Of a stretch of 64,000 bases of DNA, positions 8,142 to 17,063 are shown in pieces (position 1 is the first letter of the stretch; each line of letters starts with the position of its first letter). Location: contig CABUXV010000009.1 of assembly GCA_902495595.1 (NCBI GenBank), positions 1 to 64,000 of the forward strand, given 5' to 3'. The notes under the pieces are model-generated. The model worked only from the letters and a program-made list of their open reading frames with translations, was not told the origin of the DNA and searched no databases. Made by a program: the position numbers and the translations under genes. This DNA is from an uncultured Eubacterium sp. (GTDB lineage Bacteria > Bacillota > Clostridia > Peptostreptococcales > Anaerovoracaceae).

Positions 8142-8170
8142 TTGTACTACAGTCCAATTTGTACTACGGT
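8142..8170. promoter_or_regulatory. Direct repeats TTGTACTACxGT, candidate TetR operator
   Basis: TTGTACTACAGT at 8142-8153 and TTGTACTACGGT at 8159-8170 repeat with a 17-bp period. On the minus strand the segment between them contains TTGGAC, which could be the -35 of the TetR gene, with AATAAT 17 bases further on. This placement would suit autoregulation. A direct rather than inverted repeat is unusual for TetR proteins. Confidence 0.5.
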
Positions 8171-8262
8171 TTAATTATCTCATTTTTTTGAAAATTGTCA
8201 ACAGGTTTAAAGGATTTTTCATAAAAGCTACATAAATACATATCAGAACATTTATTTTTTTG

Positions 8263-8290
8263 TTGATGTATTTTATAAAGACATTATAAT
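8263..8290 (+). promoter_or_regulatory. Promoter of the GNAT gene
   Basis: TTGATG (8263-8268), a 16-base spacer and TATAAT (8285-8290), about 40 bases before the start codon at 8330. Confidence 0.6.
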
Positions 8291-8329
8291 AAAAGAACGA
8301 AAACCAGCGATTCTGCCGGAGGTAAAACA

Positions 8330-8773
8330 ATGTTTATAAGAGAATACAAATCATCGGACTGTGAAGAGCTGGCGCAGCTTTTTTACAACACAGTTCACAC
8401 GATAAATGCAAAAGACTATACTAAAGCTCAGCTTGATGTATGGGCGCCGAAAAAAATGGACTTGGAAAAGTGGAACCGTTCATTTGCAAATCACTACAGC
8501 ATTGTAGCCATCGAAGATGAAATTATCGCAGGTTTTGGCGATATAGATATGACAGGCTACCTTGACCGCCTGTACGTTCATGCAGATTATCAAAAAAGAG
8601 GCATAGCCTCCTCACTTTGCAGCCAGCTTGAGAAAGCCGTCCAGGGGACAATCATTACCCATGCCTCGATTACCGCCCGGACCTTTTTCGAAAAACGAGG
8701 TTATACATGCGTTAAAAAACAGCAGGTGGAACGCCTGGGAGTTTTGCTCAATAATTTTGTTATGAGAAAATGA
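8330..8773 (+). CDS. GNAT family N-acetyltransferase
   Basis: 147 residues with a GNAT fold: MFIREYKSSDCEELAQLFYNT, DRLYVHADYQKRGIASSLCSQLE (acetyl-CoA pyrophosphate loop Q-K-R-G-I-A) and a C-terminal ITARTFFEKRGYTCVKKQQV. The region NAKDYTKAQLDVWAP is typical of the YafP-like subgroup. Substrate unknown; could be a small molecule or a protein N-terminus. A GGAGGT site precedes the ATG. It is a single gene divergent from the TetR regulator. Confidence 0.87.
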   Translation: MFIREYKSSDCEELAQLFYNTVHTINAKDYTKAQLDVWAPKKMDLEKWNRSFANHYSIVAIEDEIIAGFGDIDMTGYLDRLYVHADYQKRGIASSLCSQLEKAVQGTIITHASITARTFFEKRGYTCVKKQQVERLGVLLNNFVMRK

Positions 8774-8833
8774 TTGAAATCTTCCTTTATTGCAAAACTT
8801 TCGCCAAATCTCAACCGAATTTTTTCATAAAAA

Positions 8834-8957
8834 AGTATGCAAGAGGGAATCAGAGATTCCTTTGCACATATGTCGCACTCAAGGGGCAACGCTTCGCAAG
8901 GTACTTTCTTTGAAGTATACGGAAATCTCGTAAAACGATATTTCCTGTATTATAAAA
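8834..8957. repeat. Dispersed hairpin-chain repeat, copy B
   Basis: Almost identical to copy A (1749-1869): GGAATCAGAGATTCC, CACTCAAGGGGCAACG, TTCGCAAGGTACTTT, TTTGAAGTATACGGAAATC and CGATATTTCC in the same order. It lies in the convergent gap between the GNAT gene and rpmE, directly against the rpmE terminator. Confidence 0.8.
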
Positions 8958-9027
8958 AAATAACCACCTTTTGATGACACGTTTGCACCTAAATGTGCAA
9001 AATACGTATCAATCAAAAAGTGGTTAT
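8954..9027 (-). terminator. Terminator of rpmE
   Basis: Arms ATAACCACCTTTTGAT (8960-8975) and ATCAAAAAGTGGTTAT (9012-9027) pair with one mismatch. They enclose an inner TTTGCAC/GTGCAAA hairpin. On the minus strand the stem ends in a run of seven T. Confidence 0.8.
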
Positions 9028-9041
9028 CTGAATACTCTCGA

Positions 9042-9242
9042 TTAGTCCAAATTGTACTTGTTCTTGAACTTTTCAACTCGTCCGCCCCTGTGCGCGAACT
9101 TCTGCTGTCCTGTAAAGAATGGATGGCACGCTGAGCAAATGTCCGTTCTGATTTCTTCCTGTGTGGACTTTGTCATAAATGTGTTACCGCATGCGCAAGT
9201 TACTTTACATTCCTTGTATTCAGGATGGATTCCTTCCTTCAT
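9042..9242 (-). CDS. rpmE: 50S ribosomal protein L31
   Basis: 66 residues starting MKEGIHPEYKECKVTCACGN. The four cysteines (ECKVTCACG and ICSACHPF) are the zinc-binding set of the C+ form of L31, which sits on the 50S central protuberance. The start at 9242 follows AGAGGTG; a longer frame adds eleven residues without a better site. In many Clostridia rpmE neighbours rho, but here the two are separated by about 11 kb of surface-protein and hydrogenase-maturation genes. Confidence 0.95.
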   Translation of the reverse strand: MKEGIHPEYKECKVTCACGNTFMTKSTQEEIRTDICSACHPFFTGQQKFAHRGGRVEKFKNKYNLD

Positions 9243-9399
9243 GCTATTCACCTCTTTCCTGCTCAGGTTTTCCACCTTTGCATAATTACTGCCAGATTAA
9301 GCAGCTTAATTACTATATCACAATGATTTGAAAAACACAAGACTTTTCGCCGTTTTTCTTGCTGGCTGTTATTTCCTGCAAAACAGCGTAAATACATTA

Positions 9400-12300
9400 C
9401 TATTTATACTTTCTCTTGTACACAGATGCCGTTACAGTCCCTCCAAGAGAAATAAATACAAGAATCAGCAGCATCATTAAATCTGTATTATCATCTCCTG
9501 TTTTCGGTGAAGTTTTATTTGCCGAAGAATCTTTACTGTTCTCTTTATCATTTCTGCCGCTGTCTTGTGTTTTATCTTCGGAAATTCCCGGTTTTGAATC
9601 GTTGTTCTCATCTTTGCCTCCCTCGTCGGAAACGGTTGATGCTGACATGACTTTCATATCGCTTCTTCCTACAGGACTTACAGCGCAAAGTTTTACAATA
9701 TACTGACAGTTTTCATCAAGACCGTCAATTGAAAGAGAAGTTGATGTTCCCTGACACTTAGCATCTTTTACAGTATTACCGTTTTTATCGTATACAACAG
9801 CCCTATATTCCGTCGGCAACGGTTTATTGTTTTCTTCTTCAGGTGAATCCCATAAAATTTTTATACTTGACTCATCGCTTTCAGCTTTAGCCTTTGGCAT
9901 ATCGGGTACTTGCAGAGACGCTTTGATTTCACCAAACATATCGTCCCTTGTAACGGATACCGTCATGGCGATTATCTTTTCTGCAGAAATATTTTTTATT
10001 GTTTTTCCTTCGGTACCATCACTCCAGATAAACTTATATCCATCCGATATCACGTTATTGCTTTCATCAAAAAGTTCAGCCGTCATAGTATAGCTTCCCT
10101 TTTCATCAGCATTTATGCTGATTATTACACTCCCTTTTATTTCCTCCATGCCTGTAATTTCAATGTATTTGTTTTTTAAGTTTTCGTATGCGGCCTCAAG
10201 ATCCGAAAGAGCAGGTTCATCGCTGGAAATAATATTTAGAGCGGACCTCAGCGCCTTGCTGAAATCTTTCCACGAAGGCTCATTTCCAAACTTATCTTCC
10301 GAAAGTTTTTCAGCTTCTGAAATTAAATCATCTAAATCCAGCAATGCCTGAAATACATCATGTTCCCCGCCTATATCGTCTACAAGCTCGTGAAACTCGT
10401 AATCTTTATTGTATTCGGTAACAACTGCTTTGTGATTTATTCTAAGACCATTTTCCATCATCATTTCAAGAAATCTGTCAAGCAGGGATTCAGGAAGATT
10501 GCACATAAGCATAAACTCTTCATCGCTTCCGCTTCCCTCATAATCTTCTTTTGCCTGTTCATACCCCTCAAGACCTGCCAGATATCCAACCGTCTCATTT
10601 AAGTCCTTATCCGTAATTTCTTCTGCTGAAATGCCAAGGTCTTTAAGAATACTTCTCAATCTTTCTCCACGCGAGCTGTCCTCGCTCAAATTATAGAGAA
10701 CAACTTTGTAATTTGGGATTTCTTCGTCAGCTCCGACAACGGGAACTGATGCGAATATATAATCCACTTCCTCACCATCCCATTCTGTATGAGGAAGCCT
10801 GAGTTTTATTATAAGACGATCTCCCGGATTAAGCTCTGCACCATCAATAACAGGAACCTTTATCTGTCCTTTAGTAATATCTCCTTTAGTGGAGTTTGCC
10901 TGAGCTACGCGTTTTGCAAAATTAGTATTCTCCCAAAGCTCTTTGTCTTCAAATTCCTGGTCGGTATATTGGGCAGAGAATTGATACACGGTTATGTCAC
11001 AGTAAAATTCATCGCCCAAGCTCAAATATTCATCGGAATAATCAACTGTTACAGGTATGCTGTCAGCATCTTCCTTAACAGCAGAAACATCAAATGCCGC
11101 ATATGGAGTGCCCCAATCAGGAGATGGCTCTACTGTCAATATTCCTGACTTCGCTTCCTGACCGTCCGCAGTAAGTATTATCTGGAGATTTGCTCCCACT
11201 TCCAGTTTATTTTGACCAAGGTATATCACCTTGTTTGTCTCATTTCTGTAAAGCGTGCCCTTTGATATTATCTGAGCTGTATCCTTATCAAGAGATTCGC
11301 CTTTAAACTGATAAAGCACATATGATACATTCTCTGCATCTTCATCAAACTTCATTGAAGCTTTCATCTGAGTATCTCCTGCCGTAATTGCCTTATCAAG
11401 TATTCTTACTTCCGGTTTTTGTTTTTCGGAAGCTGCCTGAATTACCTTTGGTTCAGATAACAAACGTGTTCCATCGGAAAGATCTAAAACGGCAACAAGT
11501 TTCTTTCCGGCTTCCAGCTTATCCTTGCCAAATGTAATTTTCCTGCTGTCTTCTCCCGGTGAAACTGCCTTTGAATAAATCTCTTCCGCTGTATCTTCCA
11601 GGAAAGTTTCTCCTTCATAAGTATATAATTTTAAATCCGCTGTAAAAGATGAATCAAAATCTGCAATTATCCATACGTCTTCCCGGTCCGCCTGTATTGT
11701 ATCTGTCGCTATTTCAAGCTTTGATTCCTTGACAGCGCCTCCCTTTGCAGTTATATCCAAAGCGTTCCCATATTTATATAAAGTAAATTCACCGCTTATA
11801 TCATCTTCTCCGTACAAATATAAATGAGGCTGAATTGTCTGTCCTTCCTTAAGTTTTGACGGGTCTATGTCAAATGTATATGCGCCTGCTCCTGTGAAAC
11901 GCTGACTGCCAAGCTGTGTTCTGCTGTCCGCATCATCGTTTGTCGACGGCTTGCCTATCGTCAGAATCAAAAGCCCCCCCTTAAAGTCATCGCAGCCTTT
12001 GACATTTACGGTAATTGAAGATGTTTCCGTATCTACCTCGGTCTCCTGAATAGCCAGACTGTCTTCCTTTAACTGCGCAGAAACACTAAAAGGCTCGCTT
12101 TCAAAGGTTTTATTCCCGTTATCATATTTAAGTACAAGACATACTTTATCACCAGCCTTTAAAGCTCCGCTGCCTATATCAGTAAACGTTATCAGCCCCG
12201 GAGCCTGTCCGTATTTCACTGCTACAGCTTTTGTCATATCTGCGCTTCCGTCTGCGCCCGTTTTATATAATCCGGCAACATTTATATTCGAAATATTCGA

Positions 12301-13914
12301 GTCATTAGCAACAGCTCTGAAACTTACTTCTGAAGCATTTTCAGTAAGAATTCCCTCTAAAGTCACGGTAAAATCCTTTATCTGCTCTACTGTGACAGGT
12401 TCAGACTGAGCAACAGTTTCTCCCTGATTAAGTATAAATGCCACCAGTTTATCCTTTGCTTTAAAGGAATTTTCATTGGCGGTCAAAATGTTCTTGCCCT
12501 TTACTGCATTTACTACTCCAACCGGTGTTCCTTGGTCTGTTTCAAATTTTTCAGCGGAGTTTTCATAGCTCTTGACAAGAATTATTGAGTCCTGCGGAAT
12601 ATTGCCTCCCAAAGTTATCTCTATATTCTCTGCATTTTCATTAACAGGAGATGTTATAACTGCGCTTGGTTCTGTAGCCTCAGGTTTTGAAGCAACAAGT
12701 ACAGAATCATCCGGTCTTGAAAACATCGCTTCATAATCGTTTCCCTTTGGCAGGAATATATCCTCGTTCTGAGCCCAGTAAACTACAGCGCGCACCCTGT
12801 AGCCTTCCTTAAGAGGCTCGCTCAGCTTCACTTCTTTTCCGCTGAAAGCTTCAGTGCAGCTTATATTTGAAGCAAGCGAAATCTGTTTGTCGCTTTCAAA
12901 ATCAAACTCCTCTCCATCGGGGTATTGAGCAACAGCGCAGGTAATACTGGTCTTTTTCTCCTGAGCAGCTTTAAAAATCCTCTCATCTCCCGTCAAGCTT
13001 ATATGCAAAGATGTGTCTCCATCTTTCAGCTCCGTTTCATCTATCGTAACATCAGGATACACATAATCTTCAAATCCTTCTCCGTTTTCATCTACCACTT
13101 CTATGCTCTGAGAATTCACGGGTTTATAGTTATCATCTCCAACAGGAACATTCAGGCTTGCGACTATTTTATATCCTTTCTTAAGAGGAAGTTTATCAGA
13201 TGAAAAATTACATTCACCGCTGTAATTATCTGTAACTTCTCCCGACCATAACCTGATATTATAAGATGAATCAGGGTCAAAAGCAGTATTGCCTGCATAT
13301 GCATATATGTTCATATAGCAGCTTTCCACAGAATCATCCAGTTTAACTTTTACATAGGCAAGATTATCATCTTCCTTAAAATTTTCCGTCTTAGCTTCGC
13401 CATTCTCCATGATTTGAACAGAACAGTTTTTCAGAATTTCCTCCTCGCTTTTGCTTACAGTTTCACCTTTATCAGAATCGCCGCCTGCGCTTTCTGATTT
13501 AGCGTCTTTTACAATAAATGTCTTAGAAACGTAATCCTGATTATCACCCAGGCTGCTGTCTCTTAACACGGCGACAATTTTTTTGCCGGCTGTTGGTTTG
13601 GCATTAAGAGTCAGATTATTATCTCCTGCCGTAAGACTTGATACAACAGAAAAATACAAACTCGTATATTCATTGAGTTTGTCACTGCTGTAAGATTCAT
13701 TTTCATCCATTTGCACAATACGTAAAATCCCGCTTGACGGCAAACTTTCCAAGTTTACAGTTACAGATTGTGTATCCGTTGTAATTTCACTGTTTTTAAC
13801 AGAAATCATTTCAGATGCCGAAACTCCAAAAGGTACACTCCATATGGAAAACAGCATAATTACTGTCAATAAAACACTTAACAATTTGTTCTTTTTCGTG
13901 TTATTCAAAAGCAT
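9400..13914 (-). CDS. Large secreted cell-wall-anchored surface protein (SPKTG sorting motif, Ig-like repeats, FN3)
   Basis: 1504 residues. The N-terminus has a basic stretch (NNTKKNK), a hydrophobic core and a cleavage region ending SVPFGVSAS. The body is acidic and made of repeated ~90-110-residue beta-rich units, each closing with lines such as LKAGDKVCLVLKYDNG, LEAGKKLVAVLDLSDG or LEVGANLQIILTADG. An FN3-like domain lies near residues 1336-1420. A charged low-complexity spacer (GKDENNDSKPG...) precedes SPKTGDD, a membrane helix and KRKYK, the layout of sortase substrates. ATG at 13914 is preferred over GTG 13917 by spacing from AAAGGAAG. Probably an adhesin or binding scaffold; ligand unknown. 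No sortase is in the window. Confidence 0.85.
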   Translation of the reverse strand: MLLNNTKKNKLLSVLLTVIMLFSIWSVPFGVSASEMISVKNSEITTDTQSVTVNLESLPSSGILRIVQMDENESYSSDKLNEYTSLYFSVVSSLTAGDNNLTLNAKPTAGKKIVAVLRDSSLGDNQDYVSKTFIVKDAKSESAGGDSDKGETVSKSEEEILKNCSVQIMENGEAKTENFKEDDNLAYVKVKLDDSVESCYMNIYAYAGNTAFDPDSSYNIRLWSGEVTDNYSGECNFSSDKLPLKKGYKIVASLNVPVGDDNYKPVNSQSIEVVDENGEGFEDYVYPDVTIDETELKDGDTSLHISLTGDERIFKAAQEKKTSITCAVAQYPDGEEFDFESDKQISLASNISCTEAFSGKEVKLSEPLKEGYRVRAVVYWAQNEDIFLPKGNDYEAMFSRPDDSVLVASKPEATEPSAVITSPVNENAENIEITLGGNIPQDSIILVKSYENSAEKFETDQGTPVGVVNAVKGKNILTANENSFKAKDKLVAFILNQGETVAQSEPVTVEQIKDFTVTLEGILTENASEVSFRAVANDSNISNINVAGLYKTGADGSADMTKAVAVKYGQAPGLITFTDIGSGALKAGDKVCLVLKYDNGNKTFESEPFSVSAQLKEDSLAIQETEVDTETSSITVNVKGCDDFKGGLLILTIGKPSTNDDADSRTQLGSQRFTGAGAYTFDIDPSKLKEGQTIQPHLYLYGEDDISGEFTLYKYGNALDITAKGGAVKESKLEIATDTIQADREDVWIIADFDSSFTADLKLYTYEGETFLEDTAEEIYSKAVSPGEDSRKITFGKDKLEAGKKLVAVLDLSDGTRLLSEPKVIQAASEKQKPEVRILDKAITAGDTQMKASMKFDEDAENVSYVLYQFKGESLDKDTAQIISKGTLYRNETNKVIYLGQNKLEVGANLQIILTADGQEAKSGILTVEPSPDWGTPYAAFDVSAVKEDADSIPVTVDYSDEYLSLGDEFYCDITVYQFSAQYTDQEFEDKELWENTNFAKRVAQANSTKGDITKGQIKVPVIDGAELNPGDRLIIKLRLPHTEWDGEEVDYIFASVPVVGADEEIPNYKVVLYNLSEDSSRGERLRSILKDLGISAEEITDKDLNETVGYLAGLEGYEQAKEDYEGSGSDEEFMLMCNLPESLLDRFLEMMMENGLRINHKAVVTEYNKDYEFHELVDDIGGEHDVFQALLDLDDLISEAEKLSEDKFGNEPSWKDFSKALRSALNIISSDEPALSDLEAAYENLKNKYIEITGMEEIKGSVIISINADEKGSYTMTAELFDESNNVISDGYKFIWSDGTEGKTIKNISAEKIIAMTVSVTRDDMFGEIKASLQVPDMPKAKAESDESSIKILWDSPEEENNKPLPTEYRAVVYDKNGNTVKDAKCQGTSTSLSIDGLDENCQYIVKLCAVSPVGRSDMKVMSASTVSDEGGKDENNDSKPGISEDKTQDSGRNDKENSKDSSANKTSPKTGDDNTDLMMLLILVFISLGGTVTASVYKRKYK

Positions 13915-13974
13915 CACTTCCTTTCTCTCTCTAAGCTGATATATTCAATTCCCCAGCCCGTAATAATATTGATT

Positions 13975-13987
13975 TTGGTCAGACCAA
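13975..13987. promoter_or_regulatory. Perfect palindrome TTGGTCAGACCAA
   Basis: A 13-base palindrome with a single central base, about 60 bases upstream of the large surface-protein gene. Size and position suit a repressor or activator dimer site. Regulator unknown. Confidence 0.45.
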
Positions 13988-14031
13988 CCTATATATTCTC
14001 TCACAAAGTTATACAAGACTAACTCCCGCAC

Positions 14032-14067
14032 AATAATATAAGTTAGCTGTTGCTAACCAATATTATT
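14032..14067. promoter_or_regulatory. 36-bp imperfect palindrome between lipoprotein and surface-protein genes
   Basis: Left arm AATAATATAAGTTAGC (14032-14047), loop TGTT, right arm GCTAACCAATATTATT (14052-14067). The inner six bases GTTAGC pair perfectly and only two of 16 positions mismatch. The arm ends are A/T-rich and no T-run follows, so an operator is more likely than a terminator. The remainder of this 263-bp gap shows nothing else clear. Confidence 0.5.
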
Positions 14068-14177
14068 TATATCATATATAAAGTTTTCGGTCAATAAAAT
14101 CACACAAGCAATGCCTTTGTTGATAATAATTATCTATAATCGTATTCTTATTATTTAAAACAAAAAATCATACCGGC

Positions 14178-15521
14178 TCACTTTTCATCCGACGGCATCA
14201 GCTTACCGCCTCCGTTTAGCTCTACAGTCCTGCCGTCCAGCCAATCATTTGCCAGATTACCTTTATCATAATATATATTATACCCCTTTGAATCTATATT
14301 TCCGCAGGATTTATCCTCATTGCTTATAGACCCTGCATAACTGTCGCCTTTAAGCGTCCAATAGCTGTCTGCGCTCAGATAGATTTTGCTGTACTTCGCA
14401 GTACCTGCATTATTCAAAGTCCCGATAAATGAACTGTCCTCTGTAAGCACTACCTTTATTTTACTGTTCTTATCGCAGGTTATATCCCCTTCAAAATTCT
14501 GTCCGATTCCGTAAAGCAAAAGTTTCCCTCCCCGGTTACTTTCGTCGCTTTTTACTTCCGCCAATATATTGCTTTCGGAAATCACATTGCTGTTTATCAT
14601 CTTTACGGATCCATCCGTTCCGGAAATTTTTATCAGTGAACTTCCGTTTCCCGATTTTAGAGAAGAGTTATCTACCATTAATTTTGATGTAACTGCTTTT
14701 TTATCATCATTCAGATATCCTGATATTTCAACAGCAGACTCATTAAAGCACACTATGCTGGTATTTTTCAGATTAACGACTCCTCCCCTGTCAATCACAA
14801 CAGCCGGTCCGTTGTACGATGTTCCCGTAACATTTGTAAGAGACACATTGCCTGACGAAGCCACACACGAACTTTTGTCTCCTGATGTTTGCAGTGTGCT
14901 GTCGGAAAAATCAATCATGCTCAGGCTGTCCCCGGTTACAAGCGCCGAACTTCTGCTTCCCGAGGTCTCCAAATTCACCTGGCTGCCATATACAGCTCCG
15001 CCTGCAGCTGCATATATACCTGCCGAAGAACTTCCGTCGGTGTTTACGCCTACCCTGCTCATATCAATTCTGCCCCCGTCATTTAAAGCCAAAACAGCCG
15101 CTTTATTATCATCAGCTAAGCTGTATTCCTCATCGCAGACTTCTTTTTCTTCACCATCTGTGCTTATTAAGGAATCTATTGACGCTGAGCCGCTTTTTAC
15201 AGCTGTTTCTTCCGATGTACTGTTCACACCGGTTACCGCCACAGCATCCTTTCCGTCAAGTAAAACAGCAACTATATCTCCCTTCTTAAAATCATCAAAA
15301 AACACATTTTCAGGCAGATTGTACGAAATCTCTTCGCCGCTTCCTCTGAATTTATCTCCGTATTTATATTTTCCGCTTTCTACCGTAATGGTATTCTCAT
15401 CGGTTTTTACTACCTGACCATAGGCTATATTGCTTTCTGATTTCGCCTCGCTTCTGCTGCAAGATGTCAATGAAAAAACAAGCAACCATGACAGACAGCC
15501 TATCATTATAAACCTCTTCAT
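14178..15521 (-). CDS. Lipoprotein with right-handed beta-helix-like repeats
   Basis: 447 residues. The N-terminus MKRFIMIGCLSWLLVFSLTSC is a signal peptide with a lipobox (LTSC), so the mature protein should be lipid-anchored on the outer face of the membrane. Residues ~33-100 (YGQVVKTDENTITVES...GDIVAVLLDG) look like a small beta domain of the DUF5666 sort. After that come many short turns (VYGSQVNLETSGSRSSALV, LSMIDFSDSTLQTSG, VSLTNVTGTSYNGPAVVI) typical of stacked beta-helix rungs as in autotransporter passengers or polysaccharide-active proteins. No catalytic residues were recognised. AAGGAGAG precedes the ATG. Function unknown; possibly a surface adhesin acting with the neighbouring anchored protein. 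Confidence 0.75.
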   Translation of the reverse strand: MKRFIMIGCLSWLLVFSLTSCSRSEAKSESNIAYGQVVKTDENTITVESGKYKYGDKFRGSGEEISYNLPENVFFDDFKKGDIVAVLLDGKDAVAVTGVNSTSEETAVKSGSASIDSLISTDGEEKEVCDEEYSLADDNKAAVLALNDGGRIDMSRVGVNTDGSSSAGIYAAAGGAVYGSQVNLETSGSRSSALVTGDSLSMIDFSDSTLQTSGDKSSCVASSGNVSLTNVTGTSYNGPAVVIDRGGVVNLKNTSIVCFNESAVEISGYLNDDKKAVTSKLMVDNSSLKSGNGSSLIKISGTDGSVKMINSNVISESNILAEVKSDESNRGGKLLLYGIGQNFEGDITCDKNSKIKVVLTEDSSFIGTLNNAGTAKYSKIYLSADSYWTLKGDSYAGSISNEDKSCGNIDSKGYNIYYDKGNLANDWLDGRTVELNGGGKLMPSDEK

Positions 15522-15820
15522 AGCTAAAAGCTCTCCTTTTTACTACTATGAAATTAATATACATTTGGCATGTGTCATTTTTATGTACGTTATATGCTCT
15601 TTTCGTGCAAAACAGCTGTCAATCCGTATATTGAATGTTTTTCACAAAAAAAATGACGAAATAATAATTCCTCTATCACATACATCCGCCCGCATACACA
15701 GATCTCAGGGCTTATCATGATAAAGTTTTTCCATACTCCGCCATATCATTCTTTGCAGTATTTCACTGATGGCAGCGTGAACAACCTCTGCCATACATAA
15801 TTTTTACCAGCAATGATCTG
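15522..15820. other. Intergenic gap of 299 bp without recognised features
   Basis: A stretch between the lipoprotein gene start and the hydF stop. I see no conserved ORF, RNA gene or clear terminator hairpin. It must hold the lipoprotein promoter on the minus strand near 15550-15620, but no convincing -35/-10 pair stands out. Confidence 0.4.
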
Positions 15821-17053
15821 CTACTTTTCAGGAATCTCTATCTTATCTAAAATTCCTGAAAGTTTCGCCAAAGTTATGCCGTAATTTGTTATTGCAACTC
15901 CGGCAGCTTCTGCCTGTGCAATTCTGCTTAACACATGTTTTCTATTAAACATACATGCCCCGCAGTGTATTATCAAGTCAAAATCCTCAAGCTGCTTCTT
16001 TCCGGGGAAATCGTTTCCGCATACATTGCGGATTTCTATTTTTTCTCCGAATTTTTTTCTCAGCAATGCAGGGATTTTAACCCTGCCGATATCTTCATCC
16101 AAAGGCACATGCGTACACGCTTCTGCTATCAAAACCTTTGAGTTTTCAGTCATATTGTCTAATACCGATACCCCTTTTACAAACTTTTCTATATCACCTT
16201 TATATGCTGCGAACAATACTGAAAAAGATGTCAGCGCGCTTTGCTCAGGTTTTCTGTCATATACGTATTTGAAGCACTGCGAATCTGTTATTATCAAATC
16301 CGGACTGCGGCTCAAAACACCTAAAGCTCTTTCAAAACCATCAGCCGTTGTTGTAACAGCAGTGCATCTGCTATCGAGGAGTTCTCTTAATGTCTGCACC
16401 TGCGGCAGTATGAGTCTTCCCTTTGGCGCCTGTATGTCCTGAGGCATCACAAGAAGCGCCAGTCCTCCCTCATCTATAAGTCCTGCCAAAATCCTTTCCC
16501 GAAGAAAATCCTCAGGCACTGCTTTTTCCAAAGCGCTGCGCAGACTGTCAATTCCTGTACCTTCCTTTGCGCTCACCTTAACCACAGGATACTCCCCAAG
16601 TTTTTCCCTCAGAAGCTTTTCCACATCTTCATATCTTATTTTTCCCTTTATATTTTCCCACTTGTTTATAGCTATGATAACAGGAATATCTCTTTTTTTA
16701 ATCTCCTCCAGCCACGTCTTTTCCATTGAAAAATCCGCGTTTTCAAGGGTTGCATCGTCTATTGCCATTATAATTATATCTGTCTTTGATAAAGTTTCCT
16801 TTGTTTTTTCCACTCTGAGTCTGCCCAGCTTTCCCTCATCGTCAAAACCGGCTGTATCTATAAACACAACAGGTCCCACGGGATGAAGCTCCATAGATTT
16901 CATCACCGGGTCTGCTGTAGTGCCGGGAGTATTGGAAACCAGCGCAATGTCCTGTCCTGTAAGGGCGTTTATCAGAGAAGATTTTCCGCTGTTTCGCTTA
17001 CCGTATATACCTATATGAAGCCGGTTTGCTCTCGGCGTATCGTTAAGTCCCAT
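15821..17053 (-). CDS. hydF: [FeFe] hydrogenase H-cluster maturation GTPase HydF
   Basis: 410 residues. The N-terminal TrmE-like GTPase domain contains GKRNSGKSSLINAL (Walker A), NTPGTTADPV (switch I), FIDTAGFDD (G3) and INKWE (G4, NKxx). The C-terminal scaffold domain has ACTHVPLDEDIGR and IIHCGACMFNRK, the HxnHCxxC-type cysteines that hold a [4Fe-4S] cluster and the 2Fe precursor. HydF receives the 2Fe subcluster built by HydE and HydG and delivers it to apo-hydrogenase. Start ATG 17053 follows AGGAGGAA and lies 10 bases after the hydG stop, so the two form an operon. Confidence 0.93.
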   Translation of the reverse strand: MGLNDTPRANRLHIGIYGKRNSGKSSLINALTGQDIALVSNTPGTTADPVMKSMELHPVGPVVFIDTAGFDDEGKLGRLRVEKTKETLSKTDIIIMAIDDATLENADFSMEKTWLEEIKKRDIPVIIAINKWENIKGKIRYEDVEKLLREKLGEYPVVKVSAKEGTGIDSLRSALEKAVPEDFLRERILAGLIDEGGLALLVMPQDIQAPKGRLILPQVQTLRELLDSRCTAVTTTADGFERALGVLSRSPDLIITDSQCFKYVYDRKPEQSALTSFSVLFAAYKGDIEKFVKGVSVLDNMTENSKVLIAEACTHVPLDEDIGRVKIPALLRKKFGEKIEIRNVCGNDFPGKKQLEDFDLIIHCGACMFNRKHVLSRIAQAEAAGVAITNYGITLAKLSGILDKIEIPEK

Positions 17054-17063
17054 AAGATTCCTC

